Shown here in pieces: positions 11,663 to 22,940 of a stretch of DNA of 64,000 nt; the stretch's first letter is position 1; the number at the start of each line of letters is the position of its first letter. The translations under genes and the position numbers were made by a program. The stretch spans positions 3,224,001-3,288,000 of the forward strand of contig NW_027043829.1 of assembly GCF_037102585.1 (NCBI RefSeq), written 5' to 3'. This DNA comes from Saccharomycopsis crataegensis (lineage: Eukaryota > Ascomycota > Saccharomycetes > Ascoideales > Saccharomycopsidaceae). The notes beneath the pieces are model-generated. The model was not told the origin of the DNA. It searched no databases and was given only the letters and a program-made list of their open reading frames with translations.

Positions 11663-12181
11663 TTAGATCACTGGTGGGTTCTTTATGGGAATGAAATAAA
11701 CCCCAATGGAAATCAAGCTAAATGCCATCAAGAACCCTCGCAAACTCATTGGGAAATAAAGTGCCATGAGAAAAAGCAAAATGAAGAGCGTCCCATTAAT
11801 GAAACAAATGAGCCTGTATAATCGTTTATATTTTGCAAGTAATGACTGGAAAATGGCCCCTGCTCGTCTTATTGGGGTCCTTTTGCTAGTATCTGCATGC
11901 TCATTGAAAAGCTCCTTCAACTCAGAAAAGTATTTATCGAATTTATCAACCTCAGGCAATTGAGGGGTATTGTCGTTGTTCAACACCTTGTTTTCCAAAC
12001 TTTTGAGCCGGTTCTCAAGGTCCAGTTTCGGATCTTCAAAAGTAGTACTCATGCTTAATTGATGTTTAATAGTTGCTAACTCGTATTTCATCTCTTGCAT
12101 CTGTTTGAACATATCCATCTGGAAGTTCAAGATATCCTTGCGAAGCAGGAGATAGCTGCTATCATGGTTGGAATTGTCCAT
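11663..12181 (-). CDS. Small coiled-coil protein with a C-terminal membrane hairpin, unknown
   Basis: This is a 172-residue protein that I do not recognise. Residues about 15-75 form a likely coiled coil (ILNFQMDMFKQMQEMKYEL and LDLENRLKSLENKVLNN). A basic segment follows (KRTPIRRAGAIFQSLLAKYK). The end carries two close hydrophobic stretches (LICFINGTLFILLFLMALYF and GFLMAFSLISIGVYFIPI), which could form a hairpin or a tail anchor in a membrane. Start and stop are clear and composition is protein-like, so it is probably a real gene. It may be a tethering or organelle-shape factor; this is a guess from architecture. Confidence 0.6.
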   Translation of the reverse strand: MDNSNHDSSYLLLRKDILNFQMDMFKQMQEMKYELATIKHQLSMSTTFEDPKLDLENRLKSLENKVLNNDNTPQLPEVDKFDKYFSELKELFNEHADTSKRTPIRRAGAIFQSLLAKYKRLYRLICFINGTLFILLFLMALYFPMSLRGFLMAFSLISIGVYFIPIKNPPVI

Positions 12182-12672
12182 ATCTTCAATGTTAATGTAG
12201 TAATTATACAGCAGCGGGAATGAACTAGGGGGTTAGTTTGGTTCTTTTTTTTTTTTTTGTGGGAGGTGGCTCGCTTGCATGTTATTTAGAACCTCTGTGA
12301 CTCGTTAATATACAATTTGATTTGATTTGATTTGATTTGATTTGATTTGGTGGTTACTAAATTTCTTGCCCAACTAGCTCTATATGATATCGTTATAGCC
12401 ACACAGCCTTTTTGAACTATTTGAAAGTCATTAAAACGTATTTGAAAAATCACAGAACTTTTTTTTTTTTTTTTTTTGCCTGGAAGCAGTAATTGGAATA
12501 ATTTGAATTTCCATATCCCGAAAAGTTAATAGGACTATCTACAACATCATAGATCCAACTTATATTAAAGGTAAATAAAAAAAAAAGAGCAATTCATAAT
12601 CATCAGCATCGATCAGCATATATAAATATAGTAAAAACAAAAATTATCATAATAATTCCATCTTCAATAGCC
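12182..12672. other. Intergenic stretch with a TTTGA pentamer repeat
   Basis: The stretch holds about seven tandem copies of ATTTG at 12315-12349, a run of about 18 T at 12460-12478 and no coding potential. Confidence 0.55.
12315..12349. repeat. Tandem ATTTG pentanucleotide repeat
   Basis: Seven contiguous copies of the pentamer ATTTG (also read TTTGA) occur here in non-coding DNA upstream of the coiled-coil gene. Confidence 0.9.
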
Positions 12673-13498
12673 TCATACTGGGTCACCTAGCCTGATTCCC
12701 AATTCCAGCAAAGTATTAGGAATATCGCTCAATGACTCACCTCTCAAATTAGGAACAGCATCCAATGGCATGTTTGCATAATTAATCATATGGTTGCGAA
12801 TTCTGGGATACATATTATTCACCTTCAAGGTGCTCTCAATTTGAATCTTATTTATACCAAAATATGCGAGCATCTTGGATCTTAGTGTTCCAATCAATAT
12901 TACGCTCCACAGGACCACATTTCTCTAAGATGATAAAAATCACAGATTTGGATAATAAATTCTCTATCCTCGCCATACATTAAGTATTTGACGGTTGTGA
13001 TTGGAATATTTGGCCTTTGACCTTCCATGTTGCAAGGATAACTCACATCAGAGATTCTGGCAGAGAAATGTCCAATGCATAATGGTTCCAAAGTTCCGCG
13101 ATTGCCTCGTCGTCGAGTTGCAAAAATGCTTCGACATTCAACGCTTGTCTAATTTCTGATTTTTGACCAGCAGTGTTTCTATAGAAGCGGACAGGACCAT
13201 CATTATCATCAAATGTTGAAATATCTCTGTTGTAACTCATAATCTTCCATTTTTCGTTATCAATAACGTGCTTCACGTCACATCCTAAATGATTTAAAAG
13301 TCTTCATTTCTTTATGTTAATAGTACCGAGATCACTAATTCCGTAAAATCTTAATAATGCATTAATTCTTTCTATATTAGTGGTATCCAAAAGAGAGCTA
13401 ATGGTAGGAAATTGCTCTTGAATTTGTAGACTATAGTGGTGGTTGTTTTTGGTATATTTGATCCTTCCGGTAAGCAGCAAGTTGGCATTGAAGGTAAC
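12673..13498 (-). pseudogene. Decayed protein-coding gene, family not recognised
   Basis: Read on the minus strand, protein-like sequence runs across this interval but passes through several breaks and frames. It is therefore a relic with at least three interruptions. Recognisable parts include RIKYTKNNHHYSLQIQEQFP near the 5' side, FLQLDDEAIAELWNHYALDI in the middle and LELGIRLGDPV at the end. Composition is that of a soluble yeast protein. I cannot name the family. It lies in a gene-poor stretch between two intact genes and no second copy occurs in the window. Confidence 0.6.
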
Positions 13499-13840
13499 TT
13501 AAATGTTATTATTTAATGATAGAAATTTTGATGATTGCTTTCTATATGAGGAGAAAAACTGGAACACAAACGCGCCCATGTTGGATATTTCTTTTCTCTC
13601 CAATGCAGGAAGCACTTACTATTTGGAATAATAAGTTAGCTCATTCATGTCCGACCCTGTATATTCTCAAACTGCCAGCCTTGGTTCGTTCTAAGCAACT
13701 ACTATTTTCCCCCATAGTATTTCTAATCGCTCATCAACCAGAAATAAGATATATCATCTCATCGCCCTTCACCACCATTCCAATTTCTGCTAATTTCCCT
13801 TTCTAAAGATAACCAACCGATAACCAGTGTGATGTGCCAG
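13499..13840. other. Intergenic stretch upstream of PRO3
   Basis: No gene was seen. Two GATAACCA words (13808 and 13819) lie near the right end. They could bind a GATA factor but are too few to be persuasive. Confidence 0.4.
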
Positions 13841-13892
13841 CCGGAAGTTGGTCGGAAGTTGGTCGGAAGGGTCTCAAGTGACCAGCTTCCGG
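13841..13892. promoter_or_regulatory. Repeated GGAAGTTGGTC element with inverted arms upstream of PRO3
   Basis: The unit CGGAAGTTGGT is repeated in tandem at 13842 and 13853, followed by a partial third copy at 13864. The first copy, CCGGAAGTTGGTC (13841-13853), also has an inverted partner, GACCAGCTTCCGG (13880-13892), matching at 12 of 13 positions. The element lies about 120 bases before the PRO3 start. CGG words in inverted or repeated form are the usual half-sites of Zn2Cys6 regulators. The factor is unknown, and the spacing does not match the CGG-N10-CCG site of Put3. Confidence 0.5.
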
Positions 13893-14013
13893 TAGCGGCG
13901 CACACGAAAAAGCTTGATAATTTCGACCGGAAAAATTCACATTTGAGTAGTCTCTTTTACGATGACTGTTCTAATCTCTGGCCATCAACATCTCTCGACC
14001 ATTTTTCCAAGCA

Positions 14014-14850
14014 ATGCCACTCTCTGATAATAAATACACGGTATCGATCTTGGGCTGTGGTACCATGGGTACTGCTGTTCTTAACTCGATTTTGTCGAAT
14101 GAAGATACTTCGATTATTCCAACCAAGATCATCACTTTGACCAAGAGCGCCAGATCCAAAGAAGCATTGAAAGAGAAATTCGGCAACAAGATCCACACTG
14201 ATATTGACACCAAGGAAGCCATTTTGCAATCGGAAGTGGTGGTTTTGGGATTAAAACCATTCTTATGTGAAAGTGTCCTTGAAACCCTTAAAGATGAGAT
14301 CAAAGGGAAGTTGATCATCTCGCTCGCTGCTGGCTGGACCATCGAACAACTCAGCAGTTATTCCAGTAAAGTTGCCAGAGTGATGACTAATACTCCAGCA
14401 AAATTTGGGTATGGGATGGCAGCGATTGCCGTGAGCGATGAAGTATCGGCCAATCAGCACAACGAGCTCGATACCGTCAACAAGTTGATTGGCAATGTGG
14501 GTAAATCTATTGTGATTCCTGAATCTAAAATGGACTCAGCCACCTCATTGATTGGCTCCGGTCCAGCATTTGTCTTGTTAATGATCGAATCGATGATTGA
14601 CAGTGGGATCAAGATGGGATTCAGCTACGAAGAGAGTAGAAAAAGTGTTTTGCAAGTGATTGAAGGGACTTGCAAGATGACAGAAGCCACCGGGTTACAC
14701 CCAGCAGTGTTAAAGACCCAAGTCTGTACTCCTGGAGGCACCACCATCAATGGATTGGCCAAGATGGAGGAAAAAGGTGTCCGCAGTGGGATTGTCCAAG
14801 GTATTGAGGAAGCTAAAAACGTTGCCGCTTCTCTTGGTAAGAAAAAATGA
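14014..14850 (+). CDS. PRO3: Delta-1-pyrroline-5-carboxylate reductase
   Basis: This 278-residue enzyme carries out the last step of proline synthesis, reducing pyrroline-5-carboxylate to proline with NAD(P)H in the cytosol. The N-terminal Rossmann motif is GCGTMG (residues 14-19). VVLGLKPF and the LISLAAGWTIEQL strand follow, as in ProC and Pro3. The C-terminal dimer domain carries the signature HPAVLKTQVCTPGGTTINGL. Length and motif order match the family (yeast Pro3 286 residues). A cluster of repeated CGGAAGTT elements lies about 120 bases upstream. Confidence 0.97.
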   Translation: MPLSDNKYTVSILGCGTMGTAVLNSILSNEDTSIIPTKIITLTKSARSKEALKEKFGNKIHTDIDTKEAILQSEVVVLGLKPFLCESVLETLKDEIKGKLIISLAAGWTIEQLSSYSSKVARVMTNTPAKFGYGMAAIAVSDEVSANQHNELDTVNKLIGNVGKSIVIPESKMDSATSLIGSGPAFVLLMIESMIDSGIKMGFSYEESRKSVLQVIEGTCKMTEATGLHPAVLKTQVCTPGGTTINGLAKMEEKGVRSGIVQGIEEAKNVAASLGKKK

Positions 14851-15121
14851 TTTGGGATTTTCTAGATAGTAATATAGGGCTTGTGTAAAGTTTTTTTTCC
14901 TTCATTGTTATTATCACTCTTCTTGTGATTTTGTACGGTTTATTAAGGGGATTTGTTTATGCTGCTTATATTCTTTAGCACGTGCTTTATCACGAGAAAT
15001 TCTGGTGATGTTTTTTTTTTATATCTCTTTTCCTTCTGTGAAGCAGAATGTTATTATAACATTAACAATTGATGATAAATATTAAACCACATCATACATA
15101 TACGCCACTTATACACAATAA

Positions 15122-15865
15122 ATGGACCTTGAAAATACCCTCCACAAGTTAGTATGCTGCCAGATCATCTATAATGAGCTCTCCAAATTAAAAAATTCCG
15201 ATGATGGCAAAGATTCCATAGAATTGCCATTCATCACCGCGACTTTGAAAAGTAATCCATTAATTGGAGACTCTCTCCGGCAATTTTATTCAGTTTCGGA
15301 ATCAGAAAGACCTAATAAAGACAAAACCACCACGACTTTGGCCGCTCTCAAGATTGATGATCATTACGTGCTCAATATTTTGATTTCCAACATTCAGTTG
15401 CTATATTTCAAGCAGATCAAAAGCCAAGACATGAATGATAATAGTAACTTGCACAATAATCAGTTATTTTCCATCAGCAAATCATCAAATGATAAGAACG
15501 ATCTCGCTAGCATTAGGATCCAGTTGACCCAGCCGATCGATCTGAAGCTTGGGTTCGTCAGAAATTTGATTTATCAGTTCAGTAATATCGTCAAGAAGAT
15601 GTTGTTGTACGATATCAAAAACCTTGAAAAAAGCTACAAGAACTTCTCGGAGGACATCAAATTGATTGAAAGTGGAAAATTCACCGAAGAAATGCTACTT
15701 AAAGATGATCAAGATTTCCGATTAAAAAGAGGGCACAGATCACATACTGCTACTAATAGTAATAATAATACATCTACCACAGGCGTACCTGAGAATAATA
15801 AGAGTAATAACAACAACAGCAACAACAACAACAACAACAACAACAATAATAATAATAATAACAAT

Positions 15866-15901
<36 letters not shown>

Positions 15902-15910
15902 AACAACAAC

Positions 15911-16006
<96 letters not shown>

Positions 16007-17941
16007 AATAATAATAATAATAATATTCCTAGGAATATTAAACCTGAACCGGTAAAGGTTGCCGATGAACAATCAATAGCTCCAAAGAAAATGGGACCAG
16101 AACCTGAAAACCAGAACCTCAAAAACTTGTCAAAAGATGAAAAATTTCAAACAGCTAAAAACATATTGCTACACAAACACAACATTAAAAGCGGGGATGA
16201 TATTAATGAACAAATCAAACAGCTACAAGAAAAGGTTAAAAGAGAAGTATCTCAAGAATCGTTGACAAAAAACCACCAGGAACAACCTAGCAAGGAAACA
16301 ATTAACAAAGTACTAACTATGGATTCAACTCTTGATCGCCCCACTTCCACCACGCCTGGGGTGGCTCCATTTCTGGGTTCTACCTCCAAAAATATCAAAT
16401 CGACAACTACTCCACCAGCACAACCAAAGTTAAATATCCCATTGATTAATACTGGTTTTAAAAAAAGCATTCAAAGTATTAACCCTGCCAACAGCGCACT
16501 TCTTGAAACTTTGAAGAACAGACTCCTCAATAACAATAACAAAACCAGTATGGACCTTAATAGGGAACGAGACCTTGCTTTGACTAAAGAAATTCTTGAA
16601 TCACGAAGATCAATAATGCAAAATAATGCCAACAGCAACAAAGTGGTAAATCCTGCTCCCCAGACCGTTTCTCAAGTTAATGAGGCAAAGTCTCCTGAAC
16701 CTATTCCAGAAACTTCAGTAAATGAGAGCAAAGCCCAAGAGAAGATTTTAATTGGAGCTGATGATGTTGCTCATGAGAAGAAGGATTTGCAAACCACTAG
16801 ACCAGATGTAAAGAATGATTTGGAGAAGAAGGATGGAAATCTACAGGCGGAAAATGGTCAAGGAGAGTTAGCAAGTGAAGGAAAACCAGAGAATGAAAAG
16901 AATAATGAAGAAAAGTCTGTCGAAATTTCGAAAAGCCCTGTCATGGAAGCTGCTGGAGATAATGCTGAAATTTCCAACCAGAAGAAAGTACTGAGTGATG
17001 AAAGTAATAAAGATATAAAGCATAAGGAGAAGAATCTTCTTGAGGTATTAGAGAAGAATTCGCATAAATCAGAGGGTAAAAATGCTGATAATGTGGTCGA
17101 ACCAGAAATAAATGTTCAAAAAAAGGAAGGTGGTGAAGACAAGAAGGTTAAAGAGGAAGAAGATGATGATCTATCTAGAAGAAGAACCAGAAGTAAACCA
17201 GATCAAAGTTTGGAAGAGAAAAATTCCTCGAATGATAAACTCAATGATGACCAGGAAGTAGAACAGGAATCTTCTGAACTTGAAAATGAAACAGACGGAG
17301 AATCAGAAAAAAAAATCGAACATAAAAAGGACCAAGAAAATAATGATGAGGATAAGGATGGGAAAGTGAAATTAGAAAACGAAAATGAAAATGAAAAAGG
17401 ACAAGAAGAAGTTATAGTTAAAGACGAGGAGGAAGATAAGACGGTAACTTCAGAGGAGGAAGGTAGAAATTCAAGAGAAGGGATATCTACTGGAGATAAG
17501 CGAAAATGGCGTAGCTCGTCGGGATCGCGCACACGCCAAGCCAAGAAGATTAAAACTACCAAAGATTCACCTGCTGCAACAGGATCGGCACCCCAGACAA
17601 TTAACAAGAAATTCGTGGCGGTGTCTCTACAACTTCTTGCCAATATTTCTTCGTTCAAATTTTCATCACCGTTCCTAGTTCCTGTCAATGAAAACGATGC
17701 GCCAAATTATTATTCTGTGATTTATGAACCAAGCGATATCAAAACTATTAAGGCCAGGATTAAGAGTGGAGAAATCACCACTCATTTGCAACTTGAGCGG
17801 GCGTTGATGTTGATGTTTGCGAACTCAGTAATGTATAACAGAAGTAACACCGAGATGAATAGATGGGCTTGCGAAATGCAAGAAGAGACGTCAAAAGTCA
17901 TTAACCTATTTACCGAGGCAGAAAGGGATGCTCAGAGCTGA
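15122..17941 (+). CDS. Single-bromodomain nuclear protein with a long poly-Asn tract
   Basis: The protein has 939 residues. The first 200 or so are folded (MDLENTLHKLVCCQIIYNEL...). A 68-residue Asn run follows, then a long acidic, Lys/Glu-rich disordered part with a basic patch (GSRTRQAKKIKTTK). The last 110 residues or so form a bromodomain: the ZA part has NYYSVIYEPSDIKTIKARI, and the acetyl-lysine-binding Asn lies in VMYNRSN. A single C-terminal bromodomain after a long charged linker resembles the Brd8/Bdc1 subunit of NuA4 acetyltransferase in fission yeast. That identity is an inference; Bdf-type proteins have two bromodomains and an ET domain, which are absent here. It probably reads acetylated histones in chromatin. 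Confidence 0.82.
15821..16024 (+). repeat. AAC/AAT microsatellite, 68 Asn codons
   Basis: There are 68 uninterrupted Asn codons in the bromodomain gene, in alternating blocks of AAC and AAT. The mix of two codons suggests an older tract than the nearly pure AAT runs at 6403 and 18591. Confidence 0.97.
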
Positions 17942-18503
17942 GGTAATAGCATAAGACATATTTCAATAACAGAATAAGTTCCAGTGATTCATGTGATATT
18001 TTTGGAATATTTTTTTTTTTTCATGATTTATGATTTCTGTAAGTTCAAAAATAATAACGTCCACATTTTTTAAAGTGGGAGTGCGCGGCGTACTTTTTTG
18101 TTTCCAGATACCAATCCGTGTATCCAATATCTTGAATACGTTATAGTTTTTTTTTTCCATTTGCGATAAGAGTACGCCTATCTTAATAACGCCTTGGTAG
18201 TCCCCATATCCTGCACTTTGTAACAACGTCGCGTGCGCATTTTAGGGCAACGCACCAAAAATGGAAAAAGCATTCCGCATATCAAATGGAGGATACAAAT
18301 CGCCGTTTTGGATGTGTGGCTAATGTCAAGGCCGAACAAATGGGTGGAAACTGAATAAAAGGGACAATAGATAATGATGTTTGTGATTATTCTCCTGGTT
18401 TTTTGCAAAATACTGGGAATCGATATACCTACATTATTGGAAAAAGCACATATTATTTGCAACACAACAGAATCCAAATGTACCATAGTGCTCTAATACC
18501 AAG
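17942..18503. other. Intergenic stretch between bromodomain and permease genes
   Basis: T runs and scattered CG-containing words were seen (for example GCGCGGCG near 18083 and CGTCGCGTGCGC near 18229). No open frame looks coding and no RNA gene was recognised. Confidence 0.45.
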
Positions 18504-18588
18504 ATGAATCCAAGTTTCAAGATATCGGACTTTCCTTCAGTAACAGAGAAGTTTATAATAGTAGAGGATACCGGAGATGATGATGATG

Positions 18589-18647
<59 letters not shown>

Positions 18648-20603
18648 CGGTTCAGCATCGCCAGCTCGAGAATTGATGAATATAGTTATATGATTCAACA
18701 ACCACAGATGACCAAAAGAAGAACTTTTGACAACCGTTCGATCCTGTCTGAGAAAGAATTTTTCAGTAACAGTATTAATGAGAAGTACAATTACAATAAT
18801 AGATTCAACTCTCCAGCAGAGACATTTGTTGGAAGTATAGAACTGAAAAAATTTGAAAGCATGAGTCAGTCGTCATCTTCCTCCAGATCAACGTTATACA
18901 ACAGCACAATTTCTCAGCCGATTTTCTATTCTAGTGATTATGATTTAGATCCTCTATCATCCAACTCTGCCATTGTGGATGAATATGAAGCAAATCAACT
19001 TATTCAAGGCCTAAGGCCTCACAATGTGGCATTCATTACTTTATGCTCGGTTTTTGGAACTGGTTTTTTCTTGACATCGTCAACAATTTTGGAAAATTCC
19101 GGCCCTTTATCATTATTCCTTGGCTTTTTATTCACTGGTATATTGGCATTTCAAGTACTTACTGCGTTGTCTGATATGTCGTCTTATATCCCGCTACCAG
19201 ATAATTTAAGTGGGTTCGCAAATAGATTTGTTGATCCTGCCCTTGGTTTTTCTACTGGTTATGCTTTCCTTTTGACATTCCTACTATTTGTCCCCAATCA
19301 AATTTCTGCTGCCACTTCAACAATGTCATACTGGATCGATCCAGAAACCATCACTCCGGCAGTTTGGATCTTAGTGTTCATCCTCGCGGTCGCCATGGTC
19401 AATTATTGCAAAATCACCAAGTATGCCTATCTTGTGGACTCATTCATCGTGATAAAGCTAACCATATATTTCATTCTTGCAGCCACCCTTGCTTGTTTGA
19501 TTTTCGGCGGTGGTCCAAAACATGATAGATTAGGCTTCAGATATTGGAAAGATCCTGGACCTATGGCGACTTATGGGGAAATGAAAGGCCTGGGCGGCAG
19601 AGTCGTTGGGTTATTGGTTTCAACAATTAAAAGCTCATGGAGCTATGTGGGGATTGAAAGTTTTTCTGTGGCAGCTATTGAAACCATCAATCCAAGACTG
19701 ACGATTCCAAAAGCCAAAAACATCTTGTTCAAATTATTGTTCCCGACTTACCTCATCATGGCGTTTTTGATTGGTCTATGTGTCGCTTATAATGATCCAA
19801 ATCTCATATTATCTCAAAAATTAGGCTCTGATGACCCCAAATCAAGCGTTATATCCATTGCGTTGTATAACGCCTCAATAGGGGTCATGGGGAACTTTGT
19901 CAATGCTTCCTTATTGATCTTTATCTTTTCTGCTGCAAACACTGGGTTTTACTTAAGTACTCGGATCCTATATGGATTATCAGCAAGTGAGATAGCCCCA
20001 AAATGTTTTATCAAGACAACCAAAAGTGGGGTCCCAATTTATTCCTTTCTTTTTGTGCTCGCGTTCAGTTTCATTTCCTTCATTAGCGTCAGGCAAGAAA
20101 GTGTGCAAACTTACCATTATTTTGTCGATGCCACTTCGGTATTTAGTTTGATTAACTGGGCTTGTATTTTGTTGACCCACATTCGATTCCTCGGAGCGTT
20201 CAAAAGGCAAAATCTCATCCATGAATTCAAAACTTACGTTCCAAGATCCACTACATCCATAATCCCATCCAGCATCGCACTTTCAGGGGTTTTATTCATT
20301 ATTTTCGGTAATAATATAACGGTTTACATTGATAGTGCCGAAACTCGTTCGTTCAATGTAGGCGAATTTATTGCCGGAATGATTGCTATTCCAATATTCA
20401 TTGGTTTATATTTGGGATTTAAGATCTATTATCAGACCTCTTTTGTCGACCTTGGGGAGGCGGATTTGTATTTCTACAGAGATATAGTCGATGCTAAAGA
20501 AAGGGTTTATCTTCAACAAAAAATGAACAATGACCAGCAGTATTCTAGCATGAATTTTTTCCAAAGGCTTCGCAACAAGATTTGCATTTATTCTGTTCAA
20601 TAA
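18504..20603 (+). CDS. Divergent YAT-family amino-acid permease, Ssy1-like
   Basis: This 699-residue member of the amino acid-polyamine-organocation superfamily has about 12 membrane spans starting near residue 170. The N-terminal cytosolic part is long (about 160 residues, with a DDDDD plus 19-Asn run) compared with 50-90 in transporting yeast permeases. Family marks include FGTGFFLTSSTI, LSGFANRFVDPALGFSTGY, LGFRYWKDPGP and IETINPRLTIPKA. The usual GTGLF and GWNYW motifs are altered to GTGFF and GYAFL. The extended N-terminus and the SGFANRF segment recall Ssy1, the non-transporting sensor that detects external amino acids. Length is below that of Ssy1 (852 residues). Whether it transports or senses cannot be decided. 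Confidence 0.8.
18591..18647 (+). repeat. AAT microsatellite, 19 Asn codons
   Basis: Nineteen pure AAT codons follow five GAT codons in the permease N-terminal tail. Confidence 0.96.
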
Positions 20604-21544
20604 GTGCTTATTGCAATTAATAATAATGTAACTGTTTTAGCTTATTGCTCTTTTTTTTAGATTTGTTTTCTTCTCTTGTTTGGCTCCTTTGTTTCATTTT
20701 AGCTTTTTCCTTTCATATTCTGAATATTTTCAATTCTTCTGGCCTGGCGCCTAATATATAAAATCATATTTTAATTTTTTCCATTGCCTTGAGTTTTATG
20801 TCAACATAACGAATTTTCTTCTGTTTTTCACTTTATCTTGAAAAACATCACATCAATTCCACAATGTGTTAGACTTGAAGCTGGGATATTGATGTACCAA
20901 ATCACGCAGATTACTTGAAAAAAATGAGTAATCAAGGACACACTTATTTCTTTAGTTTCCTAGGAGATCTACACAAAACCCAAAATGTGGAAGAGAAAAA
21001 GAAATTGAAGAGATGATGCAAAAATTGTGGTTTTATTTATGGCAAGTGGGCGTAAGCCCGAGACAAAAGAAAAGGATTCAGCAGATATGAAGAATCTCAG
21101 AGGACCAGTATTACAAGGATCACCCGATGAAAATGACATGATAAATAAGAGCGACTCAGAGTCACAATATTGAAAGCCTCAAAACTAGCTAATTTTTTTT
21201 TTTCTATTTAATATCTCTATGTGATAGTTGTCATTGATTTTTATTTATCATAGGATTTTGTTTTACATTAATGCCGAAACATCTTTTTTTTTGCAGCCAA
21301 AAAAGAAAACATGTTTGACATAGCATATTTATACGATATATATATTTTCATCATTCTACTATTGATCATAAAATTGCAGATAAGAAAGAGAATTAACTAA
21401 TTGTTATTGTAGATGTATCAATCGGACTCTCTGTAGTGATAAGAAGGTTAGAAAAATCAGCTGATTGTTTCCGGGTGACCCCAAAAAAGACCCAGGGTGT
21501 GGGTGTATGCATATTTTCTGAGGTTACGAGCCCCTTACCGTCCG
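20604..21544. other. Long intergenic stretch, possible structured RNA inside
   Basis: No open frame looks coding. Between about 20880 and 21170 the sequence is less T-rich and holds a hairpin, GGGC-GTAA-GCCC (21048-21059), with a GNRA-type loop, and a GACTC/GAGTC pair (21152-21162). An H-box-like AGAGGA at 21099 and an ACA at 21164 are compatible with an H/ACA snoRNA, but the long stems were not verified. The right part is RIP1 promoter. Confidence 0.3.
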
Positions 21545-21552
21545 ACCAATAA
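21545..21552 (+). promoter_or_regulatory. CCAAT box (HAP complex site) upstream of RIP1
   Basis: ACCAATAA fits the Hap2/3/4/5 consensus ACCAATNA and lies about 120 bases before the RIP1 start. HAP-complex control of respiratory-chain genes is well known in yeasts. Binding here is inferred. Confidence 0.6.
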
Positions 21553-21668
21553 AATTATCACAATTACACAGGCAGTAAAAAAAAATAGCGAAAAATTGGC
21601 AGAAGTAACAGTTCCAACACCTAGCCCATCTAACAGCAAACCATAACACATCAAGGGAACATCAAAAA

Positions 21669-22662
21669 ATGGCTTCTTTAGCTTTGAGATCTATTGCCAG
21701 AAACAGCTTGGTATCAAGAGCTTTGGGTATGTTCATTTGATACTTGATATCTGTATACTAATAAATGGTGGTGTCATGGTGAAAGGAAATATTACTATAT
21801 TGTTGCGATAAATGTTATTGTATTATCGATCACAGCTATCGTATTATTAATGAGCTATATGAAATAGATAATTTTTGGGGTACGGTTCTGAAAAATGGAT
21901 ATCATTCAATAAAATAGGAATGATTGGGGCGATAATGATATAGATGATAACAGTGATTTCCATCCATGCGCTGACAAATTACCAGTTTATTAGATTGTCA
22001 TTTGTTAATTGTTTTTTTTCTTGTTATCATTGGTGACCTGTTTTACTAACAGCTAAATAGGCTCCCAAGCCAGACTCTTGTCATCCTCCACTTTGACTAA
22101 GAAGTCCAACTACAACACCCCAGATTTTGGTGACTACATCAAGCCAAATGGTGCCAACGAAAAGAGCCGTGCTTTCACCTACTTCATGGTCGGTTCCTTC
22201 GGTTTATTGTCCACCGCTGGTGCCAAGTCTACCGTCGAAGCTTTCTTGCAAACCATGAGTGCTTCTGCTGATGTTTTGGCCATGGCCAAGGTTGAAGTCA
22301 AGTTGGCTGCCATCCCAGAAGGTAAGAACGTCATTGTCAAATGGCAAGGTAAACCAGTTTTCATCCGTCACAGAACCTCCGAAGAAATTGCTGAAGCCAA
22401 TGCCGTTGATATCAGCTCCTTGAGAGACCCACAACAAGATGCCGACCGTGCTAAGAACCCTGAATGGTTGGTCATGTTGGGTATCTGTACTCACTTGGGT
22501 TGTGTCCCAATTGGTGAATCTGGTGATTTCGGTGGTTGGTTCTGTCCATGTCACGGTTCCCATTACGATATCTCTGGTAGAATTAGAAAGGGTCCAGCCC
22601 CTCTTAACTTGGAAGTTCCAGAATATGAATTTGCCGACCCAGAAACCTTGATCGTTGGTTAA
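21669..22662 (+). CDS. RIP1: Rieske iron-sulfur subunit of respiratory complex III, spliced
   Basis: The coding sequence joins exon 1 (21669-21726) to exon 2 (22061-22662) and gives 219 residues; S. cerevisiae Rip1 has 215. The product is the 2Fe-2S subunit of cytochrome bc1 in the mitochondrial inner membrane, which passes electrons from ubiquinol to cytochrome c1. It has a basic presequence (MASLALRSIARNSLVSRAL), one membrane span near residues 58-80, a hinge, and the cluster-binding motifs C162-T-H164-L-G-C167 and C181-P-C183-H184-G. The splice joins G to GC, making Gly20. Without the intron the frame has no ATG ahead of the conserved part, which supports the splice. A HAP-type CCAAT box lies upstream. 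It is convergent with PEX1. Confidence 0.96.
21727..22060 (+). other. RIP1: RIP1 intron
   Basis: The intron is 334 bases long. The 5' site is GTATGT (21727), the branch point is a perfect TACTAAC (22044-22050) and the 3' site is AAATAG (ending 22060). The earlier AG at 22051-22052 is too close to the branch point. Confidence 0.95.
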
Positions 22663-22940
22663 TTAATAAAAAAAAACTAAACAAGAATTCATGACAAAAA
22701 CTATCAAAATCTCACAAAGAGCATCCAAAAAAAAAATGAAAAAAAAAATATCTTGATCTGAAATTTCAATACTATTTTTAACCTCCCTCTTATCATTGAC
22801 ACCACTTTTCTGATGGAAAGAAAAAAAAACTCTCATCACTATAAACATCACCACCTACATTCCAAGTAATTATTACGTACTTATTATAATTCATAATGAG
22901 CATTTATCATATATTAAATAACTTTTTTAAAATTTGTATA

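Noticed and set aside
13842-13892. Put3 site (CGG-N10-CCG) for PRO3
   Set aside because: CGG and CCG half-sites occur, but no pair has the 10-base spacing.
15709-16122. Leu- and Val-rich frames opposite the Asn tract
   Set aside because: They are complements of AAC/AAT repeats (poly-Leu, poly-Val, poly-Ile) and not genes. The same holds for the Leu/Tyr frames opposite the tracts at 6403 and 18591.
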